From the NCBI GenBank assembly GCA_947625735.1, contig CANQPL010000014.1:1-61159 (forward strand): a stretch of 61,159 nucleotides of DNA, given 5' to 3'. Source of the stretch: an uncultured Clostridia bacterium. GTDB taxonomy: Bacteria > Bacillota > Clostridia > Oscillospirales > Ruminococcaceae. A program made the translations under genes and the position numbers. Under the pieces are notes generated by a model that was given only the letters and a program-made list of their open reading frames with translations, was not told the origin of the DNA and did not search any database. Positions 29,644 to 37,573 of this stretch are shown in pieces (positions within the stretch are counted from its first letter, which is position 1; every line of letters begins with the position of its first letter).

Positions 29644-30354
29644 ATTACGGCAATACTTGAATTTAGCGAATTTAAGCAGCTTTTTGAGAAAGCGGAGATA
29701 AACATAACAGAGGAAAAATATCTGCTTTTAAAAAAATACGGAGAACTTCTTGTTGAATACAACAAGGTAATGAATCTTACGGGAATAACCGATCCTTTGG
29801 GAATTTCCGAAAAGCATTTTCTGGACAGCATCATTATTACGAAATTTATTGATATACCAAAGGGAACACGTGTAATAGATGTGGGAACAGGAGCGGGTTT
29901 TCCGGGAATTCCCCTTAAAATTTACAGAGAGGATATAGAGCTTACACTTCTTGACAGTCTGCAAAAAAGGGTGAATTTTCTGCAAACGGTATCAGAGAAT
30001 ACCTGCGAAGCGGAATGTATTCACGGCAGAGCGGAAGAGCTGGGAAAAAATAAGGAATACAGGGAAAAATACGGTCTTGCAGCGGCAAGAGCGGTGGCAT
30101 CGCTGCCCGTGCTTGCGGAATACTGTCTGCCGTTTGTAAAACAGGGAGGATATTTTGCGGCAATGAAAGGACCCGGAGAGGATATATCTCAGGGCGAAAA
30201 AGCGGTCAAGGAGCTGGGAGGGGAGATAACGGATATTATAAATTACACACTTCCCTGTCAGGATAAAAGAACTCTTATCCTGATAAAAAAAATATCAGCC
30301 TGTCCGACAAAATATCCGCGCAGCAGCAGTCAGATATCGAAAAAACATTTATAA
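29644..30354 (+). CDS. rsmG: 16S rRNA (guanine(527)-N(7))-methyltransferase RsmG, probable non-canonical start
   Basis: The reading frame is that of RsmG (GidB): LLVEYNKVMNLTGITDP, the SAM motif VIDVGTGAGFPGIPLKI, AARAVASLPVLAEYCLP and the C-terminal TKYPRSSSQISKKHL. The first ATG, 29770, would remove about 42 conserved residues. The frame stays open upstream to a TGA at 29632, with the AGGAG SD at 29634-29638. No ATG, GTG or TTG lies between, so initiation at ATT 29644 (five bases after the SD) or ACG 29647 is proposed, giving 236 residues, the usual family length. The ATG at 29639 is in another frame. Confidence 0.85.
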   Translation: MTAILEFSEFKQLFEKAEINITEEKYLLLKKYGELLVEYNKVMNLTGITDPLGISEKHFLDSIIITKFIDIPKGTRVIDVGTGAGFPGIPLKIYREDIELTLLDSLQKRVNFLQTVSENTCEAECIHGRAEELGKNKEYREKYGLAAARAVASLPVLAEYCLPFVKQGGYFAAMKGPGEDISQGEKAVKELGGEITDIINYTLPCQDKRTLILIKKISACPTKYPRSSSQISKKHL

Positions 30355-30358
30355 CAAA

Positions 30359-30410
30359 GGGGCTTTACGGCAGCAGGAGAAAAAAATTGCCGTAAAGTCC
30401 CGATTTTTTA
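30359..30410 (+). terminator. Intrinsic terminator after rsmG
   Basis: The stem CTTTACGGCA/TGCCGTAAAG, extended by GGG/CCC, is followed by GATTTTTTATTCTTTATTTT. It ends the rnpA-to-rsmG transcript and separates it from noc. Confidence 0.88.
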
Positions 30411-30478
30411 TTCTTTATTTTCGGAATAAAAAGAGTTACAATGTTATCACAGATAAAAAAAGAAAGGATCTGATAAAA

Positions 30479-31324
30479 ATGCCTGCGGCAGTAAAAATGA
30501 ATTTTCTTGAAAATATAGGATCGGTGCTGATGAATGAAAGAAATCTGTCAAGAGTGATAGAGATAGATATGGACAGGATCTATCCCAACCCCAATCAGCC
30601 CAGGAGGAAATTTAACGAAAACGATCTTAACGAGCTTGCGGTAAGCATAAAAACCAACGGTCTTATCCAGCCCATAATAGTAAGGAGGGTAGATATAGGC
30701 TACGAGCTTGTAGCAGGGGAAAGGAGACTGAGAGCGGCACGGATCTGCGGAATGAAAGAGATATCCTGCATTATTGTTGATACCAATGAAAAGGGGTCGG
30801 CAATAATGTCATTGGTAGAGAATATGCAGAGGAGGGATCTGAGCTTTTTTGAGGAGGCGGAAGCACTGTCCTCCATGATAAAAATATTCGGGCTTACACA
30901 AGAGGAGCTGGCAGTAAAGCTGGGGAAAAATCAGTCTACAATTGCCAATAAATTAAGGCTTCTGAATCTTCCGAGAAGTGAAAGAAATCTTATAACTGAA
31001 TTTGGATTTACAGAGCGCCATGCAAGAGCATTGTTAAAAATAGAATCCCCCGAAGAAAGGCTCAGACTTATAAAGGAGATAAACGAAAAAAAGCTCAATG
31101 TAGAAAATACCGAAAGGCTTATCGAGAGAACAATAAAGCACAACAAGGAAATACAGCGGATAAAAAAGTGCAAAAGCGCATTCAAGGACGTGCGTATATT
31201 TGTAAATACCATAAACCACGCAGTTGAGGTCATGCAGGCGGCGGGAATAAATGCGGAGGTGAAGAAAAACAAGGAAAAGGAATACACGGAATATATAGTC
31301 CGCATACCTAACAGAGCAGAGTAG
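30479..31324 (+). CDS. noc: Nucleoid occlusion protein Noc (ParB family)
   Basis: The 281-residue ParB-family protein lies between rsmG and parA, the noc position of Bacillus. It has NPNQPRRKF, VAGERRLRAARICG (CTP-binding motif region) and ENMQRRDLSFFEEAEAL. Its helix-turn-helix region has the Noc-type wording KNQSTIANKLRLLNLP and FTERHARAL. The N-terminus contains MNFLENIGSVLMN, which can form a short amphipathic helix like the membrane-targeting segment of Noc. The start at 30479 follows AAAGGA by 10 bases. No Bacillus-type Noc site was found in the window. Confidence 0.88.
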   Translation: MPAAVKMNFLENIGSVLMNERNLSRVIEIDMDRIYPNPNQPRRKFNENDLNELAVSIKTNGLIQPIIVRRVDIGYELVAGERRLRAARICGMKEISCIIVDTNEKGSAIMSLVENMQRRDLSFFEEAEALSSMIKIFGLTQEELAVKLGKNQSTIANKLRLLNLPRSERNLITEFGFTERHARALLKIESPEERLRLIKEINEKKLNVENTERLIERTIKHNKEIQRIKKCKSAFKDVRIFVNTINHAVEVMQAAGINAEVKKNKEKEYTEYIVRIPNRAE

Positions 31325-31389
31325 AAATCTCTTCATAATAATTATGCTTTTTGGAGAAAATAATATATAAATTTTATAGTCTTTGTCAA

Positions 31390-31418
31390 TTGCAAATACA
31401 GTTTGCAGATGTTATAAT
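31390..31418 (+). promoter_or_regulatory. Promoter for parA-parB
   Basis: TTGCAA (31390-31395), a 17-base spacer and TATAAT (31413-31418). A parS-like site begins 22 bases downstream, so ParB binding could affect this promoter. Confidence 0.65.
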
Positions 31419-31439
31419 AAGTATATACTATTTTTAAAA

Positions 31440-31455
31440 TGTTCCATGTGGAACA
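31440..31455 (+). promoter_or_regulatory. parS: parS-like site 13
   Basis: TGTTCCATGTGGAACA in the parA leader. It is the rightmost copy; none was seen from 31456 to the end of the window. Confidence 0.85.
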
Positions 31456-31478
31456 TTACTTCAAAAAGGAATGATCAT

Positions 31479-32300
31479 ATGGCTAAAATAATTTCGGTCG
31501 CAAATCAAAAAGGAGGTGTAGGAAAGTCCACAACGGCAGTAAATTTATCCGCTTCACTGGGAAAAAGAGGACAAAAAGTGCTTTGTATAGACATGGATCC
31601 TCAGGGAAATACCACCAGCGGATTCGGGATAAGAAAAAAGTCGGTATCAGTCGCATCGTATGATATACTTATGGGAAAAAATCGTATCAATGAGGGAATA
31701 ATCGGAACAGAGTATGAAAATGTAAGCGTAATAGGCAGCACATCTGAGCTTGCGGGAGCGGATATAGAGCTTGTAAGCCTTGAAAACAGATCGAACAGAC
31801 TAAAAATGCAGGTACTCACCATAAAAGATGAGTTTGACTACATAATAATAGATTGCCCCCCCTCCCTGTCACTGCTCACAATAAATGCGCTGTGTGCATC
31901 AGACGGAGTACTTATCCCGCTGCAATGCGAATATTATTCCCTTGAGGGTCTTTCGCAGCTTGTGGAATCGGTAAGAAAGGTAAGGCAGCATTACAATCCA
32001 GTAATAGATATTGACGGGATAGTGTTTACGATGTACGATTCGAGGCTTAATCTTACAAATCAGGTAGTAGAAGAGGTAAAAAAGCATTTTCCCAATAAGG
32101 TGTATAACAGCTTCATACCCCGGAATGTAAAAATATCCGAAGCGCCCAGCTTCGGAAAGCCTGTAATATATTATGACGCCTCCTCAAAAGGAGCAGAGGC
32201 GTATGAAAAGTTGTCGGAAGAAATGCTGAACAGACACGGCGTATCGTTCAAAGCTCCCGAACCTGCAAAGAGAAAGCTGTTCGGCATAGTAAAAAAGTAA
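31479..32300 (+). CDS. parA: Chromosome partitioning ATPase ParA/Soj
   Basis: The 273-residue protein starts MAKIISVANQKGGVGKSTTA with the deviant Walker A motif, then VLCIDMDPQGNTTSG and YIIIDCPPSLSLLT, and ends with the usual VPRN-like IPRNVKISEAPSFGKP. It works with ParB on chromosome segregation and, in Bacillus, on DnaA control. Start 31479 is chosen because of AAGGAA upstream; the in-frame extension to 31383 would run through the parS-like site. Confidence 0.96.
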   Translation: MAKIISVANQKGGVGKSTTAVNLSASLGKRGQKVLCIDMDPQGNTTSGFGIRKKSVSVASYDILMGKNRINEGIIGTEYENVSVIGSTSELAGADIELVSLENRSNRLKMQVLTIKDEFDYIIIDCPPSLSLLTINALCASDGVLIPLQCEYYSLEGLSQLVESVRKVRQHYNPVIDIDGIVFTMYDSRLNLTNQVVEEVKKHFPNKVYNSFIPRNVKISEAPSFGKPVIYYDASSKGAEAYEKLSEEMLNRHGVSFKAPEPAKRKLFGIVKK

Positions 32301-32318
32301 AGGAGAGATAAAAGGAAA

Positions 32319-33188
32319 ATGGCTCTGGGAACAGGACTTAACGCACTTTTTGAGGATAATTTCACAGAAAAAAGGGACGATATCCGTACACTGAGGATCA
32401 CGGAAATAGAGCCCAACAAATCACAGCCGAGAAAGCATTTTGATGAAGAGGAGATAAACGGTCTTGCAGAGTCCATAAGGGAACACGGACTTATACAACC
32501 GATAGTAGTAAGACCTATACCCGATTCCATGTCATATCAGATCGTAGCAGGAGAGAGGAGATGGAGAGCCTGCCGTATAGTGGGAATGACAGATATACCG
32601 GTTATCATAAGGGAGATGAGTGATGCCGAGGTAAATCAGATAGCGATAATAGAGAACATACAGCGAGCCGACCTTAATCCCATTGAGGAAGCGTCAGCAT
32701 ACCATGAGCTTAACTCCACATACGGAATGACGCAGGAAAATATAGCAAAAACGGTAGGAAAATCCAGACCCTACATAGCAAATTCATTAAGGCTTCTGAC
32801 CATGCCCGAAAGCGTACAGCATCAGCTTAAAGAGGGAGAAATAACAATAGGTCATGCAAAAGCGCTTATGGCAATAAGTGACAAGAACAGAATAGAAGAT
32901 GCGCTTGACAAGGTATTAAACGAGGGCTTGAATGTACGTCAGACAGAAAAGCTGGCATGGGATATAAACACCGAGGACGATCCGGGAACGGCAGAATTTT
33001 TAGAACCGGAGGAGCGCAAGCTGAGAAATTTTTATACCGAGCTTGAAATAAGTCTGCATGAAAGGCTTGGAAGAAAGATAAAAATAATGCCGAAAAGCGG
33101 AGAAAAGGGAAAGATCACATTTGATTTTTTTGATAAAGATGATCTTATAAATATATGTGATCATCTTTCAAAGATAACTGAAGAATAA
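32319..33188 (+). CDS. parB: Chromosome partitioning protein ParB/Spo0J
   Basis: The 289-residue protein shows GTGLNALF at the N-terminus (ParA-stimulating segment), the ParB/Srx CTPase motifs VAGERRWRACRIVG and ENIQRADLNPIEEA, and the DNA-binding helix KSRPYIANSLRLLTMP. It should bind the parS-like sites described here, slide as a clamp and load condensin at the origin. It starts 18 bases after parA. Confidence 0.96.
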   Translation: MALGTGLNALFEDNFTEKRDDIRTLRITEIEPNKSQPRKHFDEEEINGLAESIREHGLIQPIVVRPIPDSMSYQIVAGERRWRACRIVGMTDIPVIIREMSDAEVNQIAIIENIQRADLNPIEEASAYHELNSTYGMTQENIAKTVGKSRPYIANSLRLLTMPESVQHQLKEGEITIGHAKALMAISDKNRIEDALDKVLNEGLNVRQTEKLAWDINTEDDPGTAEFLEPEERKLRNFYTELEISLHERLGRKIKIMPKSGEKGKITFDFFDKDDLINICDHLSKITEE

Positions 33189-33194
33189 TCAGAG

Positions 33195-33567
33195 CGGGGT
33201 GACCCCGCAGCCACCTCGTTAGTTTATTATGAGAAAAAAATTTAATTTGTAACTCGGTAACTCTCATTTTCTGCGATATTTAATGATATTTTTTAGCGTT
33301 GGAGAATTTAGCATATATTTTTGAGATAGCAGCCCGGTACCTTTCGTTTGGCTTTTAACCGCAGTCATCTCTTTGGTAAATTAAGTGAGAACATTTTAAT
33401 GGCAACCCGGTAACTTTCATTCACTGCAATGTAAAATCAATCCGAATAAATAAACGGAACAAATCAGGCGTACTACAATCAAAAAAATCTAAGCATGGCA
33501 AAAAGAAATCTCAGTAAGAAAAAAGCAGTATGCTAACCTTAAATCCCACAGTAAACGAAATAATTTA
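33195..33567 (+). repeat. Family B block followed by the left part of a family A repeat
   Basis: Seven bases after the parB stop, the hairpin GCGGGGTGACCCCGC (33195-33209) starts family B. GTAACTCGGTAACTCTC, the variant TTAGCGTTGGAGAATTTAGC and CAGCCCGGTACCTTTCG follow, to about 33425. From about 33478 the sequence matches 48233-48334 (CATGGCAAAAAGAAATC...), the left part of family A. The IS begins at 33568 inside it. Confidence 0.8.
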
Positions 33568-34380
33568 GAGCCTGTTGACACTAGTGAAAAAATGTGATAT
33601 GATATATACATGAATATCACAAAAGAACAGTACGCAAAAATCGAAAAGTATTTTCCGATTCAGCGAGGGAACGTAAAGATTGACAATTACACTTTTATCA
33701 ATGCCATCTTATATATTGCCGAAAACGGGTGCAAATGGAGGGCACTTCCAGAAAAATACGGCAAATGGAACAGTGTTTATCAAAGGTTTAAGAGATGGTG
33801 TGAAAATGGTGTGATACAGCGTGTTTTTCATGCTTTGCAACAGGAAAAAATCATCGCAATCAAAGTGGAAGTGTTGGCTTTGGACAGCACTTCCTGCAAA
33901 CTGCACCCCGATGCACACGGGGTTTTAAAAAACGCGGAAAGCAATCCATTGGAAAATCAAAAGGAGGATGGAACACAAAGCTTCACGTGGTATCCGCAAA
34001 TGACAAGGTCATTGTCGAAATGCACTTGTCGGGAGGAAACTGTCACGATGCACCCCAAGGAAGAATTTCCATCGAGCATATAGGTGAGCGATATCCGGGC
34101 GTTCCAATTTTGATGGATAAAGCCTATGAGGGGGATAAAACCAGGGAACTTTGCCGATCATTCGGACACGATCCAGTAGTTCCACCGAAGAAAAATCGAA
34201 TAAATCCATGGGAATATGACCATGAGTTATACAAGCAAAGAAATATCATTGAAAGACTCTTTCGATGGCTGAAAGCGTTTCGTAGAGTGTGTACCAGATA
34301 CGATAAGCTGGATCATATCTTTCTGTCATTTGTTCAGATTGCTTGCATCTTTATGTGGTCAAAATAGCGTCAACAGGCTA
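33568..34380 (+). mobile_element. IS5-family insertion sequence, 813 bp
   Basis: Terminal inverted repeats are GAGCCTGTTGACACT (33568-33582) and the complement of AGCGTCAACAGGCTA (34366-34380), matching at 13 of 15 positions. The target duplication is TA (33566-33567 and 34381-34382), as known for the IS427-type group of IS5. The paralogous repeat at 48331-48345 reads TTTAGTGTGATAGCG without the insertion, which confirms the ends. Confidence 0.92.
33610..34367 (+). CDS. IS5-family transposase, made by programmed -1 frameshift
   Basis: Two overlapping frames encode one DDE transposase. The first has the N-terminal domain (YIAENGCKWRALPEKYGKWNSVYQRF) and the first catalytic Asp in LALDSTSCKLHPD. 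The second has SIGKSKGGWNTKLH, LSGGNCHDAPQG, the second Asp in ILMDKAYEGDKT and the Glu in NIIERLFRWLKAFRR. The frames join at A_AAA_AAC (33927-33933), a classic -1 slippery heptamer; after slippage the reading goes directly into KKRGKQSIGKSKGGWNTK, the conserved family sequence. All catalytic residues are present, so the element may be active. First-frame-only product ends at 34083. Confidence 0.9.
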
Positions 34381-34382
34381 TA

Positions 34383-34610
34383 GTGTGATAGCGGTAGAGG
34401 GAGAGGGGTTAAGGGGAGAATGCATCTCTACGAGATGCCGGGGATTCCAAAGGGGGCGCGCATCTCTGCGAGATGCGGGGAGAAAGGGGGAGGGAAGTGA
34501 GCGTCTAAGAAATCTCTGCCCTCCCCCTTTCTCCCCGAAGGTTCCCCCTTTGGAGGTACAGCACAAACAGAATGTTACGGACTGAACATCTTGAAAGCAG
34601 ATAATTTAAA
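34383..34610 (+). repeat. Family A repeat, copy A1 (right part)
   Basis: The sequence runs GTGTGATAGCGGTAGAGGG..., then a large imperfect hairpin whose arms are GGGGAGAAAGGGGGAGGG and CCCTCCCCCTTTCTCCCC around the loop AAGTGAGCGTCTAAGAAATC, ending in CAGCACAAACAGAATGTTAC. It also holds two small hairpins, GCATCTCTACGAGATGC and GCATCTCTGCGAGATGC, absent from the other copies. It is separated from its left part by the IS. Confidence 0.85.
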
Positions 34611-34618
34611 ATTTTGAC

Positions 34619-34647
34619 TATGTTACAACATTTCATGTTGTAACATA
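34619..34647 (-). terminator. Hairpin after gpr, probable terminator
   Basis: A perfect 12-bp stem TATGTTACAACA/TGTTGTAACATA with a five-base loop lies nine bases beyond the gpr stop. There is no long T run on the minus strand, only AT-rich sequence, so efficiency is uncertain. Confidence 0.5.
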
Positions 34648-34655
34648 CCACTTTT

Positions 34656-35522
34656 TCACATTAGAGAGAGGATATCCTCATCAGAAAGCCCGGGTTGAGC
34701 GCAGCGGTTAATAGCGAAAGCAAGAAGATGAGCAGTCCTGTCAATGAGCTTGTCCACATCTCTCGGGGTCACCATCATATTGGGAAGATGCTTGTCGGGA
34801 GCGTCACCGGTAATACTTCTGACAATACTGTGCATATCCACAACAGTAGGAACGCCGACAGCAACAACGGGAATGCCGAGAGTTTCACGGGAAAGCTCCT
34901 TTCTCCTGTTCTGAACGCCCGAGCCGGGGGAAATCCCCGAATCTGTGATCTGTATCGTAGTGCCGAGACGGGAAATATCACTGCACGCAAGAGCGTCAAC
35001 AGCAATAACGCAGGTAGGATTTACCTTACCGCAGACCGCTAGAACAAGTTCGGAGGATTCAATACCCGTCTGACCCATAACGCCTGCGGAAAGAGCGGAA
35101 ACGGAATTAAGAGAAAGACCCGAAAGCTCCGCGCCCATATTTTCTTCAGCCACATGGCGTGTGGCAATTATCCTCGAAGCAGTTCTCGGACCCAGAGCAT
35201 CGGGAGTAATGCTTTCATTTCCCAGACCCACCACAAGAAGCCTGTCCTTGTCGGGAATAAGAGCGGAAATCTCATCAGCAATATTACGGGACTGTTCGCT
35301 CAGATCTTCGGGGTGAGCGGAAAGCCTGTCTGTCTCCACAGTAATATACCGCCCCGTGCTTTTTCCTATTTTAAGACCCGCCATAATGTCCTCAACAATT
35401 ATTTCGGTAATAGTGCAAACACTGCTTTTTCTTATCTTTCTGAGAATACCTTTAGGGAGAGCGGCTGCATCGGGATCAAAAGTTTCCACTGCAAGATCGG
35501 TGCGTGCAGAGCTGCGATTCAT
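34656..35522 (-). CDS. gpr: Germination protease GPR
   Basis: The 288-residue protein starts MNRSSARTDLAVET, with the RTDLAVE motif typical of GPR. It has VVGLGNESITPDALGPR and, further on, SLNSVSALSAGVMGQTG and VDMHSIVRSITG. GPR is made in the forespore and degrades small acid-soluble spore proteins on germination, so the organism likely forms spores. The start at 35522 is set by GAAAGGAC nine bases upstream; an in-frame extension exists to 35555. It stands alone, against the replication direction. Confidence 0.94.
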   Translation of the reverse strand: MNRSSARTDLAVETFDPDAAALPKGILRKIRKSSVCTITEIIVEDIMAGLKIGKSTGRYITVETDRLSAHPEDLSEQSRNIADEISALIPDKDRLLVVGLGNESITPDALGPRTASRIIATRHVAEENMGAELSGLSLNSVSALSAGVMGQTGIESSELVLAVCGKVNPTCVIAVDALACSDISRLGTTIQITDSGISPGSGVQNRRKELSRETLGIPVVAVGVPTVVDMHSIVRSITGDAPDKHLPNMMVTPRDVDKLIDRTAHLLAFAINRCAQPGLSDEDILSLM

Positions 35523-35607
35523 AATATCAAGTCCTTTCACAGGTAATATGTGCAAAATATCTAAAAATAAACATGGAATTACTTAGAAAATTTTACATAA
35601 AAGGTAC

Positions 35608-35636
35608 TTGAAAAACAGGGGAGAAAATGTTATAAT
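35608..35636 (+). promoter_or_regulatory. Promoter for rpsT
   Basis: TTGAAA (35608-35613), a 17-base spacer and TATAAT (35631-35636). It leaves a leader of about 190 bases before rpsT, which is long for so small a gene and could hold a control element. Confidence 0.75.
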
Positions 35637-35832
35637 ATAATGTGTTGTAAAGTAATTTGGCCGATATAAATTGTTTTGCAGCAGGATTTAAAGGCGTGAT
35701 TCACGGAATATATATCCTATTCCCGATAAATTCCGGAGTGTAAACTCAGAAAGCCGAAAGTGTCATAGGCTTTTCACGGCAGTTAATTCCGATCATAATA
35801 AAGATAAAAAATGATCACGGAGGTAATTAGTT

Positions 35833-36075
35833 ATGCCAAATATCAAGTCAGCGAAGAAAAGAGTAAAGGTCATCTCAGCAAAGACCCTGCGCAACAAAAT
35901 GATAAAGTCCAATCTCAAGACTGTTATCAAGGCTGCTGATGCAGAGAAGTCCCCCGAAGCAGTAAAGCTCGCTATCAAGAAAGTAGATCAGGCTTGCGCA
36001 AAGGGTATCATGCACAAGAACAAGGCAGCAAGAAAGAAGAGCCAGCTTGCAAAGAAGCTGAACGCTGTCAAGTAA
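35833..36075 (+). CDS. rpsT: 30S ribosomal protein S20
   Basis: The 80-residue basic protein [21 protein letters not shown]... [17 protein letters not shown] is a standard bS20, binding 16S rRNA early in 30S assembly. GGAGG precedes the start. It forms a single-gene transcript ended by two terminators, and is co-oriented with replication between the lagging gpr and mcrBC genes. Confidence 0.97.
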   Translation: MPNIKSAKKRVKVISAKTLRNKMIKSNLKTVIKAADAEKSPEAVKLAIKKVDQACAKGIMHKNKAARKKSQLAKKLNAVK

Positions 36076-36080
36076 AATCA

Positions 36081-36117
36081 AATGCCGATCCTTTTCGGGG
36101 TCGGCATTATTATTTTT
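36081..36117 (+). terminator. First rpsT terminator
   Basis: The stem AATGCCGA/TCGGCATT (36081-36088 with 36101-36108) is followed by a T-rich tail. Confidence 0.85.
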
Positions 36118-36120
36118 CTG

Positions 36121-36148
36121 CGGTACAGGTCGGACTGTACCGTTTTTT
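36121..36148 (+). terminator. Second rpsT terminator
   Basis: The perfect stem CGGTACAG/CTGTACCG (36121-36128 with 36135-36142) is followed by TTTTTT. Confidence 0.85.
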
Positions 36149-36198
36149 AAGGCAGCACCGTACAAAGCCGTTAGGCGTTCTTTGTGCGGTGTTGCCTT
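36149..36198. repeat. Family D 50-bp palindromic repeat, copy D1
   Basis: Arms AAGGCAGCACCGTACAAAG (36149-36167) and CTTTGTGCGGTGTTGCCTT (36180-36198) pair except for two G-T wobbles. A near-identical element in the other orientation is at 45911-45960. Confidence 0.85.
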
Positions 36199-36218
36199 AA
36201 TATAAGATGAGTATAATA

Positions 36219-37553
36219 TCAGCCTGTCGGTTTGTCCGATGCGATTCTCTGACCGAAAATATGCTCTAAAACTTTAACAAGACTGCCCTCCATATCGCCG
36301 ATATCCACAAAGCATACACGCCCCAGAATACCGTCCTCATTTTTAAAGCAGATCTCACGCCTGTCCTCACGTATTTCACGGGTAATTGGATAGATATAGC
36401 AGGCACTGTCCGATCTGTACATTTCAAGGAGATTGTAAATATCGTAAATATCATTTTCACGGATACCGTAGTTATCATCATCAGCAGAAAGCTCCTGCCA
36501 TTTCGAGTCAAAAACAACTCTCATTCCCGTTTCCTTAAGGGTCATGACCGCAAGAGCCTGAGCGCTGTCCTTGCGCATGGGAGCGCCAAGCATGGGATAG
36601 CGTTTTTTCTGTATCTCAGCCTTGAAACGCTGGTTGTCAAGCATTTTTCCCAGACTGTAAACGGTGTAGCTGTCAAAAAGCTCACCTGTGGGAAAAATTA
36701 CGGCATAAGCCACATTCCTGCCTGTGGTTATGGTGACATATCTTCCGAGAAGAAAGATCTCAGCCCACCTGAGAGCATTCCTGTAGCCAAGCATTGTCCT
36801 GTCTGCGACAGACGCCGCAAAATCCTGAGTGTAATTTGAGGAAAGCTCCACTCCGTCAAAATTTGCAAGCAGTGAATCCAGCCTGTTGCGGCTTCTTGCA
36901 GAGGAGGTTATATTTTTAAGGAATTTAAGCGTAGATTTTATCAGCCTGTTTTCGGCTCTGTTAATGGTAAATACATCGTACTGAACGTAGAATTTATCCT
37001 TGTGAGCGAAATTTTTTGTGGCGTGCTTTGCGTAAATTACCTTTCCTTTAAGGAAATTCTCGTTATCCTCAAAGGGCGTATAAGTCTGCTTAAGACCGTT
37101 TTTTACAATGCCGTCCACTTCATTTATAAAGGCAAGAATAAAAGTCTCAAATATATTAAGATTTTCCGCAGCTCTTGAATTTATGTTGTAATTTGTCAGG
37201 GGCAGAGTTCTCATAGACCGGAGCATATTCAGAAAAACACGCTTGTTTGAAAGAACGTTCCCCTGCCTGTCACGTGCAGAAAGCATGGGGAGGATCTCTA
37301 TCTGAGTGCCGTCCTTAAAGACCATTGCCCCCACATATCCACCCGCTCTGAGGATACGTTCCTTTCCGTCCCCCTCACCGCCCAGAACATAGCTGTTAAA
37401 GCCCCTGGGATCGGGCATTTTCTTTTCATAAACAAAATTTTCCAGCATACAGAAAAGCTCCTCGGGCAGAGGAACGCCTCCCTCCCGTTCAGAGGAGCCT
37501 GCAATGGTAAAGAACTGTGACTCAAAAATTTTATAGCGATCTCTTTTTCCCAT
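36219..37553 (-). CDS. mcrC: McrC-like 5-methylcytosine restriction component
   Basis: The 444-residue protein has McrC-family features: an N-terminal beta-rich part with GGYVGAMVFKDGTQIEILPM, the segment RFFL-like SNKRVFLNMLRSMRTLPLTNYN, and a C-terminal nuclease-like region with GELFDSYTVYSLGKML and VVFDSKWQEL (the D-x-K of a PD-(D/E)xK site). In McrBC the McrC subunit cuts DNA and stimulates McrB GTPase. The residue 13 before the D of DSK, expected to be Asp, appears to be Val (ALAVMTL), so nuclease activity is uncertain. The start has GGAGGT eight bases upstream, 20 bases after mcrB. Confidence 0.8.
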   Translation of the reverse strand: MGKRDRYKIFESQFFTIAGSSEREGGVPLPEELFCMLENFVYEKKMPDPRGFNSYVLGGEGDGKERILRAGGYVGAMVFKDGTQIEILPMLSARDRQGNVLSNKRVFLNMLRSMRTLPLTNYNINSRAAENLNIFETFILAFINEVDGIVKNGLKQTYTPFEDNENFLKGKVIYAKHATKNFAHKDKFYVQYDVFTINRAENRLIKSTLKFLKNITSSARSRNRLDSLLANFDGVELSSNYTQDFAASVADRTMLGYRNALRWAEIFLLGRYVTITTGRNVAYAVIFPTGELFDSYTVYSLGKMLDNQRFKAEIQKKRYPMLGAPMRKDSAQALAVMTLKETGMRVVFDSKWQELSADDDNYGIRENDIYDIYNLLEMYRSDSACYIYPITREIREDRREICFKNEDGILGRVCFVDIGDMEGSLVKVLEHIFGQRIASDKPTG

Positions 37554-37573
37554 AACGGGACACCTCCGGACGA

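Noticed and set aside
31383-31478. Upstream extension of parA
   Set aside because: It would translate the promoter and the parS-like site; MAKIISVANQKGG with an SD at 31479 is the usual start.
33610-34367. Transposase read as a frameshifted pseudogene
   Set aside because: A_AAA_AAC lies in the correct phase and all catalytic residues are intact across the -1 join.
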